Shown: positions 1 through 5,009 of the stretch, piece after piece
Numbering within the stretch: position 1 is the first letter of the stretch
How the letters are laid out: every line of letters starts with the position of its first letter
Origin: Phycisphaeraceae bacterium
GTDB taxonomy: Bacteria > Planctomycetota > Phycisphaerae > Phycisphaerales > Phycisphaeraceae
DNA: 5,141 nt
NCBI GenBank assembly: GCA_029260695.1
Contig: JAJDCT010000103.1
Location: 1 to 5,141 of the forward strand
Direction of reading: 5' to 3'
Made by a program: the position numbers and the translations under genes
The notes under the pieces: model-generated
What the model was told of the DNA's origin: nothing
Database searches by the model: none
The model's input: only the letters and a program-made list of their open reading frames with translations

Positions 1-599
1 CCGAGCTTCTGCCACAGGTCACGCCTCGCCGCGGGGTCCAAGCCTGTCGCCGGTTCATCCATCAACAACAGCCTCGGCTCGTGCAGCAGCGCCTTGGCGA
101 CCTCCAACCGACGCCGCATCCCACCGCTGAACCGCTCGACGTATTCGTCTTGCCGATCCGAAAGCCCAAAGTATCCAAGCCAGTGGTCGATACGCCTGCT
201 CAGTTCGAAGCTGCTCAGGCCGTAGAGCCTGCCCTGGTGGCGCAGGTTCTCGACCGCGGTGAGTTTGCCGTCGAGGCTGGGGCTCTGAAAGACCACGCCT
301 AAGTGCTTGCGCACCCGGGCCGGCTCCGCCAGGACATTCAGACCCATGATGTCTGCCGCCCCGGCCGACCGCCCATCACCGGCGCTTGGGCGGAGCATCG
401 TCGACAGGATGCGAAACAGCGTGGTCTTGCCCCCGCCGTTGGGCCCGAGGATGCCAAAGACTTCGCCCTTGTTCACCTCAAAACTCACACCATCCAGCGC
501 AAGCGCACGCGGTGCGGGTCGGCCGTTATCTCGACGCGACCGCTTCGGTGCCGGGTACTGATGTGACAGGCCTTCGACACGGATCGCAGAATCAGTCAT
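1..599 (-). CDS. ABC transporter ATP-binding protein, CcmA/DrrA/NatA-like exporter type (partial, 3' end outside window)
   Basis: This is the ATPase subunit of an ABC exporter, acting at the cytoplasmic face of the membrane with a permease not in view. The 199 visible residues contain every core motif in order: an aromatic stacking residue near Tyr15, Walker A GPNGGGKTT (52-60, Lys58), the Q-loop with Gln105 in VVFQSPSLD, the signature FSGGM (157-161), Walker B LLLMDEP (177-183, Glu182) and the D-loop GLDP (186-189). The switch histidine lies beyond the window edge. A basic insert of about 12 residues (19-30) separates the first strand from ALDGVSFEV. The start at 599 is chosen because the protein then begins a few residues before the first strand, as usual in the family. 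An in-frame ATG at 641 would add 14 residues and leave only 14 bp after ctaB, but that stretch is AT-rich and looks non-coding. Neither start has a strong ribosome site. It is the third gene of the heme A operon. The substrate cannot be told from the sequence. Confidence 0.93.
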   Translation of the reverse strand, partial: MTDSAIRVEGLSHQYPAPKRSRRDNGRPAPRALALDGVSFEVNKGEVFGILGPNGGGKTTLFRILSTMLRPSAGDGRSAGAADIMGLNVLAEPARVRKHLGVVFQSPSLDGKLTAVENLRHQGRLYGLSSFELSRRIDHWLGYFGLSDRQDEYVERFSGGMRRRLEVAKALLHEPRLLLMDEPATGLDPAARRDLWQKL

Positions 600-655
600 C
601 GGGTCGCTTTTGATGGGGTTTGGTTCGATTAATGTTGACATAGGTTTGATTGCAC

Positions 656-1621
656 TCAGATCCTGTCCACCAGCATCACCACCAGCACCACGGGCAGGTA
701 CACCAGCGATGCAAAAAACAACCCACGCGCCCGCGCCCGGGTCGGCTCGGCCGCCAGCGAAAGCGAACAGCCCAGCATCAATAGCCCGCACGCAAACGCC
801 GTCGCAAAGTACACAAGCCCGCTGATCCCAAACAAGGTCGGCGTCAGCCCCAATGGCAGCAGCAACAGCGAACCAATCAGGATCTGACGGAACGTATACG
901 AACCGCTTGGGTCGATCACCGGAAGCATCGGGAACCCCGCCTTGGCGAAGTCGTCACGATAAAGCCAATAGATCGCCAAGGTGTGTGGCAACTGCCAGAC
1001 GAACATGACCGCAAACAGCAGGCACGCCTCAACCCCGATCGTCCCGGACGCGGCGCTATACCCAAGCACCGGCGGCAACGCACCGGGCACCGCCCCGACC
1101 ACCGTCGCCATATGCGTTGTCCGTTTCATCGGCGTGTACATCACCGCGTAACTGATAATCGTCAACGCCGACACACCCGCCGCCAGCCACGAGGTCATCA
1201 ACCCCAGCAGCCCGACGCCCACGATCGAAAGGGTGAATCCATAAGCCCAGCCCGCCAGCACACTCACACGCCCGGTCGGCATCGGCCGATCTTCGGTCCG
1301 CTTCATCTTCGCGTCGGTGTCACGCTCATACACCTGGTTCAACACGCTCGCACCCATGCACGACAGCGCCGCACCTATCAGCGTCGAACCCAGCGCCAAC
1401 CAACCCCAACCGCCCGCACCCGCACCAAACATAAACCCGACCCAGACCGTCACGACCACCATCAGCGTGATCCGCGGCTTGGACAGCGTGATATAGCTAC
1501 TTAATAATGAAGGCGCACGTTTCGATTCAGCCAGATCGCTGGACACCGAATCCGTTGTTGTCAAAACCCCTGGGGCAGCGGCATCCGTGGGCAGGGGTTT
1601 AGGGGCGGTTGCCTGGGTCAT
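656..1621 (-). CDS. ctaB: Protoheme IX farnesyltransferase (heme O synthase)
   Basis: This integral membrane prenyltransferase of the UbiA superfamily transfers a farnesyl group from farnesyl diphosphate to the vinyl group of heme B, giving heme O. The 321 residues show the first aspartate-rich motif NQVYERDTDAKMKRT (95-109; Asn95, Asp101, Asp103), followed by RPMPTGR. Family blocks YTPMKRTT (162-169), GAVPGALPPVLGY (176-188) and WQLPHTLAIYW (209-219) follow, then the second motif YRDDFAKAGFPMLPV (221-235; Asp223, Asp224). About eight to nine hydrophobic helices fill residues 48-318. A polar N-terminal tail of about 40 residues, rich in Ala, Thr and Ser, is longer than in many homologues. The ATG at 1621 has an AGAGAG-type ribosome site about 6 bp upstream. 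The gene lies 19 bp after ctaA, so the two are surely cotranscribed, and its product is the substrate of the CtaA enzyme. The alternative symbol is cyoE. Confidence 0.96.
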   Translation of the reverse strand: MTQATAPKPLPTDAAAPGVLTTTDSVSSDLAESKRAPSLLSSYITLSKPRITLMVVVTVWVGFMFGAGAGGWGWLALGSTLIGAALSCMGASVLNQVYERDTDAKMKRTEDRPMPTGRVSVLAGWAYGFTLSIVGVGLLGLMTSWLAAGVSALTIISYAVMYTPMKRTTHMATVVGAVPGALPPVLGYSAASGTIGVEACLLFAVMFVWQLPHTLAIYWLYRDDFAKAGFPMLPVIDPSGSYTFRQILIGSLLLLPLGLTPTLFGISGLVYFATAFACGLLMLGCSLSLAAEPTRARARGLFFASLVYLPVVLVVMLVDRI

Positions 1622-1640
1622 GACGATCTCTCTTGGCCTT

Positions 1641-2828
1641 TCATCGGCCCAACCCGGTCAGTTTCCGCACCCAGTGTACCCGGATCAATACCAGCGTGGC
1701 GACGCCCAACAACGCCGCTCCCACCGCCTGATGCGACGATGCCACATACGGGCTCTCCTTCGACCAGATCACACTCATCCCCAACAACACCTGCAACACG
1801 AACAATATCGACCCCGCCGCTACCGGCGCACGCAGCCCCGGCACCCCCGGCACCCCCGGATTTCCAGGCACGACCTTGTACACCTTGATCAACATATGGA
1901 TCAGCCCCATCCCGATCACCGGCAGCACCACCATCGCCATGACCCGGTGCAGGTATTGATTCATCACCAGCCCGACCGTCGGAGGCTTCGCCGCGACCCG
2001 GGGCGTATGGTCCAACACGTCAGGCGTCTGCTCGCCATCGACCACATCCATCAGCAATGCGGGCTCCTGCACATACAGTTGCCACTCCCCGCCACCCATT
2101 TTGTAGAACTCCGCCTTGATCACGTCCTTATCCGTCGGCGGGAAGAACCCCCCATACACCGCAGGGGCATCCGGGATTGCCGAGGCAGAGTTCGTATGAC
2201 GGATCACCGCACCCAGTGTCAGTTGCACAACCATCAGCACCACGAAAGCCAAACTCAGCCCGTACGCCGCCCCCGAGATCACCCGCCCATCCGTCCCAGC
2301 TAGCGCCGCCTTCACCCGAGCGGGCCACTTCCCCAGACAATTCGCCAACAGGATCACCAACATGAACAGCAACTGCCCCTGAACCCCGTGGATAACAGCT
2401 AAAGGCACCGACTTCTCTGTCACACGCAATCCACCCATCACCCCCTGATACACATACGCCGCCAGCACCACCCACGCCAGCACCGCCACCGGGCTCCCCC
2501 AGCCCCGCGTTCGTATGCTCGCCACCACCGTCGCGATACAGATCAGCCCGGCTACCTGCCCCGTCAGCCGGTGGTTATGTTCCAACATCACAGCCAGGTC
2601 GGCCCAGATCCTCGCAGGTAAAAAGACCCAGTTCCCAAAACTCCCCGGCCAATCCGGCACCGCCAACCCCGCGTTGTAGCTGGTCACCAGGCCCCCGGTC
2701 CCGATCAACAAAAACGTCACGATAATCAGCCACACACCCAGCCGACGGGCCCAGGGATGCGGGTCCGCAGCCGCCAACTCAGTTTCGCTTAATGGCGTCG
2801 AGGGCTTATCAGGGGTGGTGTCGGGCAT
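1641..2828 (-). CDS. ctaA: Heme A synthase, COX15/CtaA family
   Basis: Heme A synthase oxidises the C8 methyl group of heme O to a formyl group, giving heme A for cytochrome c oxidase. It is a membrane protein of two related four-helix halves, and about eight hydrophobic segments are visible (near 30-50, 88-105, 113-133, 143-163, 185-207, 291-313, 336-357 and 364-385). Candidate heme ligands appear at the expected places: EHNHR (83-87), His147 in VIHGVQGQ, His294 in NQYLHRVMA and His366 in SSHQAVGAALL. GLAVPDWPGSFG (54-65) in the first outer loop is also typical. That loop has no cysteine pair, unlike Bacillus CtaA. The loop between IRHTNSA (209-215) and His294 is long, and a proline-glycine stretch PGNPGVPGVPG (321-331) is encoded by a short 9-bp tandem repeat near 1840-1857. 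The ATG at 2828 is supported by GGAG 8 bp upstream. It is the first gene of the minus-strand operon and is divergent from the cimA leader. Confidence 0.94.
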   Translation of the reverse strand: MPDTTPDKPSTPLSETELAAADPHPWARRLGVWLIIVTFLLIGTGGLVTSYNAGLAVPDWPGSFGNWVFLPARIWADLAVMLEHNHRLTGQVAGLICIATVVASIRTRGWGSPVAVLAWVVLAAYVYQGVMGGLRVTEKSVPLAVIHGVQGQLLFMLVILLANCLGKWPARVKAALAGTDGRVISGAAYGLSLAFVVLMVVQLTLGAVIRHTNSASAIPDAPAVYGGFFPPTDKDVIKAEFYKMGGGEWQLYVQEPALLMDVVDGEQTPDVLDHTPRVAAKPPTVGLVMNQYLHRVMAMVVLPVIGMGLIHMLIKVYKVVPGNPGVPGVPGLRAPVAAGSILFVLQVLLGMSVIWSKESPYVASSHQAVGAALLGVATLVLIRVHWVRKLTGLGR

Positions 2829-2836
2829 CCGGCGGG

Positions 2837-2840
2837 CTCC
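2837..2840 (-). promoter_or_regulatory. Ribosome binding site of ctaA
   Basis: GGAG lies 8 bp before the ATG at 2828. It is the clearest Shine-Dalgarno match in the window and fixes the ctaA start. The other genes have weaker AGAGA-like sites or none. Confidence 0.6.
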
Positions 2841-2871
2841 GGTTCTGGGCTGCTTAACGGTTCAAAAGCGG

Positions 2872-2877
2872 ATTATA
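2872..2877 (-). promoter_or_regulatory. Putative -10 box of the ctaA-ctaB-ABC operon promoter
   Basis: Read on the minus strand this is a perfect TATAAT, which would start transcription near 2865 and give a 5' untranslated region of roughly 37 nt before ctaA. The region 16-18 bp further upstream is AT-rich (AAGAAAATTC) but holds no good TTGACA match. The promoter may need an activator or may be read by another sigma factor. It lies back-to-back with the plus-strand cimA promoter, about 25 bp apart. Confidence 0.5.
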
Positions 2878-2902
2878 GAGCCACCCATCAGAATTTTCTT
2901 AT

Positions 2903-2930
2903 TTGATAACCCCCAGATAAACGATATACT
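2903..2930 (+). promoter_or_regulatory. Sigma-70-type promoter of the cimA leader
   Basis: TTGATA (2903-2908) and TATACT (2925-2930) each match the consensus at five of six positions and are separated by 16 bp. Transcription would be expected to begin around 2935-2940, for example at A2937. That is 0-5 nt before the ATG of the isoleucine-rich leader peptide, so the leader mRNA would have essentially no 5' untranslated region. The start site is inferred from the -10 box only. Confidence 0.72.
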
Positions 2931-2939
2931 GGTTACACA

Positions 2940-2996
2940 ATGCAACGCGCAGCCGCCATTATTATTGAGATCGCGATTCAAACCTCACCACGGTAG
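2940..2996 (+). CDS. Isoleucine-rich attenuator leader peptide upstream of cimA
   Basis: This 18-codon reading frame encodes MQRAAAIIIEIAIQTSPR and ends in TAG at 2994-2996. Five residues are isoleucine: codons 7-9 in a row (ATT ATT ATT, 2958-2966), codon 11 (ATC) and codon 13 (ATT). Three alanine codons precede them. A run of codons for a pathway end product, just after a promoter and just before a terminator, is the mark of leader peptides used in ribosome-mediated attenuation such as those of ilv operons. No Shine-Dalgarno sequence precedes the ATG, and the predicted transcription start is within a few nucleotides of it, so initiation would be leaderless. The stop codon lies inside the antiterminator strand, which lets a ribosome that finishes the peptide block that strand. 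The peptide itself probably has no function once made. No homologue was searched for. The call rests on composition and context. Confidence 0.8.
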   Translation: MQRAAAIIIEIAIQTSPR

Positions 2997-3002
2997 GGCT
3001 GC
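2949..3002 (+). promoter_or_regulatory. Protector (1:2) helix of the cimA attenuator
   Basis: GCAGCC (2949-2954), within the alanine codons of the leader peptide, is perfectly complementary to GGCTGC (2997-3002). When no ribosome translates the leader, this helix would occupy part of the antiterminator strand and favour the terminator. A ribosome stalled at the isoleucine codons 2958-2966 would cover 2949-2954 and free the antiterminator. The helix is short, so it is the least certain part of the model. Confidence 0.5.
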
Positions 3003-3036
3003 TGCTTTCTGATCCTTTTAGACACCAGACCCTGCC
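2992..3036 (+). promoter_or_regulatory. Antiterminator (2:3) helix of the cimA attenuator
   Basis: GGTAGGGCTG (2992-3001) pairs with CAGACCCTGCC (3026-3036) to give ten base pairs, one of them G-U, with a single bulged A at 3029. The downstream strand includes the whole left arm of the terminator (3030-3036), so antiterminator and terminator cannot coexist. The leader stop codon (2994-2996) is part of the upstream strand. Translation to the stop would mask this strand and allow termination, whereas stalling at the isoleucine codons would leave it free. Confidence 0.72.
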
Positions 3037-3053
3037 AATCGGCGGGGTTTTTT
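3029..3053 (+). terminator. Intrinsic terminator (3:4 helix) of the cimA attenuator
   Basis: CCCTGCC (3030-3036) pairs with GGCGGGG (3041-3047), with one G-U pair, across the tetraloop AATC, and an A-U pair (3029/3048) can extend the stem. Six T residues (3048-3053) follow at once. It lies after a promoter and 44 bp before the cimA start, with no full gene upstream to terminate. It is therefore best read as a conditional terminator controlling entry into cimA. Confidence 0.82.
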
Positions 3054-3085
3054 GTTACCCGCCTTCACTCACAACCCGGGCCGTC

Positions 3086-3090
3086 AGAGA
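3086..3090 (+). promoter_or_regulatory. Weak ribosome binding site of cimA
   Basis: AGAGA lies 7 bp before the ATG at 3098. It is only a partial Shine-Dalgarno match, but the start is supported by the fact that conserved family sequence begins about ten residues later. Confidence 0.4.
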
Positions 3091-3097
3091 CCAAGCC

Positions 3098-4738
3098 ATG
3101 AACACAACTAACAGTACCAAGCGACGCGTCGAGATCTACGACACCACCCTCCGCGACGGCACGCAGGGCGAGGGCGTCAACCTCAGCCTCGTCGATAAAC
3201 TCAAGATCACCCAACTCCTGGACTCCGTCGGCGTCGATTACGTCGAGGGTGGCTACCCGCTATCCAACCCCAAGGACGAAGCCTACTTCCAGGAAGTCCA
3301 GAAACTCGACCTCAAGCACACCAAGGTCTGCGCCTTCGGCATGACACGCCGAAAGGACATCGACCCCGCAGACGACACCGGCATGAAGGCACTGGTCGCC
3401 TCAGGCTCCCCCGTCATCACCATCGTCGGCAAGACATGGGACCTCCACGTCGACGAGGTCCTGCGCGTCAGCCGAGACGAAAACCTCGCCATGATCGCCG
3501 ACTCACTGGCCTTCTGTAAGGCAGGCCCCGACTGCAACGAAGTCTTCTACGACGCCGAGCACTTCTTCGACGGCTACCGCGCCAACAAAGAATACGCGCT
3601 GGCGACCCTCCGCGCCGCGGTGCAAGGCGGCGCCAGCCGACTCGTGCTCTGCGACACCAACGGCGGGTCTATGCCAGCCTGGATCAGCGAAGCCGTCACA
3701 CAGGTGCAACAAGACCTCGGCCCAGACGTCAAGCTCGCCATCCACACACACAACGACGCGGGACTCGCCGTCGCCAACTCCCTCGCCGCAGTCCAAGCCG
3801 GGGCCGTACAGGTCCAGGGCACCATCAACGGCATCGGTGAACGCTGCGGCAACGTCGACCTCACCACCGTCATCGCCAACCTACGGCTTAAGATGGGCTT
3901 CGACTGCCTCACCGGCGATAACCTCAACGGGCTCACCAAGCTCTCCCGCGCCGTCTACGAACGCGCCAACCTCAGCCTGTCGTCATGCCAGCCCTACGTC
4001 GGCACCTCAGCCTTCGCCCACAAAGGCGGCATGCACGTCCACGCCGTCCAACGCATCGCTCACTCATACGAACACGTCGAGCCCGGCCTCGTCGGCAACG
4101 AACGACGCATCCTCGTCTCCGAGCTATCCGGCGCAAGCAACATCTCCGCCACCCTCGGAGAGAAATTCTCCATACAGGACGACAAAGACCTCCAACGAAC
4201 CGTACTTCAACGCGTCCAGGAATTAGAACACCAGGGCTACCATTTCGAGGCCGCCCAGGCCAGCTTCGAATTGCTGCTCTATGACGCGATGGGCAAGCTC
4301 CCGGATTTCTGGGAACTGGACCACTACCGCTGCGTCATCCTACGCCGTGGAAGTGAAGCCCCCACGACCGAGGCGACAGTTAAGCTGCGCACCAACGGCC
4401 AGTCCGAGCACCGCGTCGCAGAAGGTGACGGCCCGGTCAACGCGCTGGACGGTGCACTTCGCAAAGCCCTGAAAGACCACTACCCCCAGATCAAAGACGT
4501 CCACCTCGTCGACTACAAAGTCCGTGTGGTCAACCCCACCGCCGAGAGCGCCGCCAAGGTCCGCGTCATCGCCGAGTTCGCCGTCCGCGAGAACGGCGAC
4601 CCCAACGGCATCGCCCGCCACATCACCACCATCGGCGTCAACGAGAACATCATCGACGCAAGTTGGCAGGCCATCGCCGACGCATTCCGCTACCACTTAG
4701 TGGAGACCACCGCCCCCGCAAAAATGCAGGGCGTCTAG
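3098..4738 (+). CDS. cimA: (R)-citramalate synthase
   Basis: This cytoplasmic enzyme condenses acetyl-CoA with pyruvate to (R)-citramalate, the first step of the threonine-independent route to 2-oxobutyrate and isoleucine. It belongs to the HMGL-like DRE-TIM family beside 2-isopropylmalate synthase. The 546 residues fit CimA length. Visible motifs are YDTTLRDGTQGEG (14-26; Arg19, metal ligand Asp20), LCDTNGG (184-190), the metal-binding IHTHNDAGLAVANSLAA (215-231; His216, His218), GTINGIGERCGN (241-252) and VGTSAFAHKGGMHVHAV (301-317). The C-terminal region, about 395-535, looks like the LeuA-type allosteric domain, which in characterised CimA enzymes binds isoleucine. The strong DGTQGEG form and the length favour CimA over LeuA or homocitrate synthase. 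The gene is alone on its strand, preceded by an isoleucine-type attenuator that independently supports the assignment. It ends in two adjacent in-frame stops, TAG TAG (4736-4741). No frameshift or missing key residue is seen. Confidence 0.94.
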   Translation: MNTTNSTKRRVEIYDTTLRDGTQGEGVNLSLVDKLKITQLLDSVGVDYVEGGYPLSNPKDEAYFQEVQKLDLKHTKVCAFGMTRRKDIDPADDTGMKALVASGSPVITIVGKTWDLHVDEVLRVSRDENLAMIADSLAFCKAGPDCNEVFYDAEHFFDGYRANKEYALATLRAAVQGGASRLVLCDTNGGSMPAWISEAVTQVQQDLGPDVKLAIHTHNDAGLAVANSLAAVQAGAVQVQGTINGIGERCGNVDLTTVIANLRLKMGFDCLTGDNLNGLTKLSRAVYERANLSLSSCQPYVGTSAFAHKGGMHVHAVQRIAHSYEHVEPGLVGNERRILVSELSGASNISATLGEKFSIQDDKDLQRTVLQRVQELEHQGYHFEAAQASFELLLYDAMGKLPDFWELDHYRCVILRRGSEAPTTEATVKLRTNGQSEHRVAEGDGPVNALDGALRKALKDHYPQIKDVHLVDYKVRVVNPTAESAAKVRVIAEFAVRENGDPNGIARHITTIGVNENIIDASWQAIADAFRYHLVETTAPAKMQGV

Positions 4739-4820
4739 TAGATTTATGATTGAAGAATAATAGATGTGATACGGATTCCAGTTAATCCTTGCGCGTCTAC
4801 GAAACCCACGTTCTGTCTCC

Positions 4821-4872
4821 GTTTAGCCCGGCCGCTTGCGGCCGGTACTGGCCGCAAGCGGCCAGGCTAAAC
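4821..4872. repeat. 52-bp REP-like palindrome between convergent genes
   Basis: An outer arm GTTTAGCC (4821-4828) matches GGCTAAAC (4865-4872). After one C/A mismatch, an inner arm GGCCGCTTGCGGCC (4830-4843) matches its exact reverse complement (4850-4863), around the six-base loop GGTACT. That is 22 of 23 possible pairs. No T run follows on either strand, so it is not a standard intrinsic terminator. Its place between convergent genes and its form are typical of REP elements, which are short palindromes spread by RAYT-type transposases. It could also protect the 3' end of cimA mRNA. The flanking stretches 4742-4820 and 4873-5009 show no convincing gene. Only one copy lies in the window. Confidence 0.8.
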
Positions 4873-5009
4873 ACACAACCATCATGAGACCCGCCGGACA
4901 AGCGGTTGAATCCGCGAGGACTAATCTGAAACCGTATAAGACGATGGGCCCCGGTCACTGCACCCAGCCGTCACCTACGAAGCGCCGCGACTTGTCGCGT
5001 CATCCTGTC

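Noticed and set aside
635..640. Perfect TTGACA on the plus strand
   Set aside because: No -10 box is found 16-18 bp downstream, and the direction runs into ctaB antisense, with no gene to serve.
1840..1860. Tandem GGCACCCCC units as a repeat element
   Set aside because: Only about two copies, inside the ctaA coding frame, where they encode the Gly-Val-Pro stretch of a loop.
983..2303. Long plus-strand frames (983-1504 and 1587-2303) opposite ctaB and ctaA
   Set aside because: They are rich in Arg, His, Pro and Gln with no motifs, as expected of antisense shadows of GC-rich genes that are clearly coding on the minus strand.
2956..2970. TTA TTA TTG leucine codons in another frame of the leader, hinting at a leucine attenuator
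   Set aside because: No start codon in that frame lies after the predicted transcription start. The ATG at 2940 opens the isoleucine frame, which also fits cimA.
2815..3012. A 65-codon plus-strand frame across the divergent promoter region
   Set aside because: It begins inside ctaA on the opposite strand, crosses both promoters, has no ribosome site and resembles no protein family. The regulatory reading explains the region better.
4773..4788. GGATT/AATCC hairpin after cimA
   Set aside because: Five weak base pairs followed by only two T residues are too little to call a terminator.
4821..4872. Palindrome read as the intrinsic terminator of cimA
   Set aside because: The stem is strong, but no T run follows on either strand, so a REP-like element is preferred.
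4986..4999. CGCGAC-TT-GTCGCG inverted repeat as terminator of the minus-strand gene ending at 5010
   Set aside because: The loop is only two bases as written and no T run follows on the minus strand. Short GC palindromes are common in DNA of this composition.
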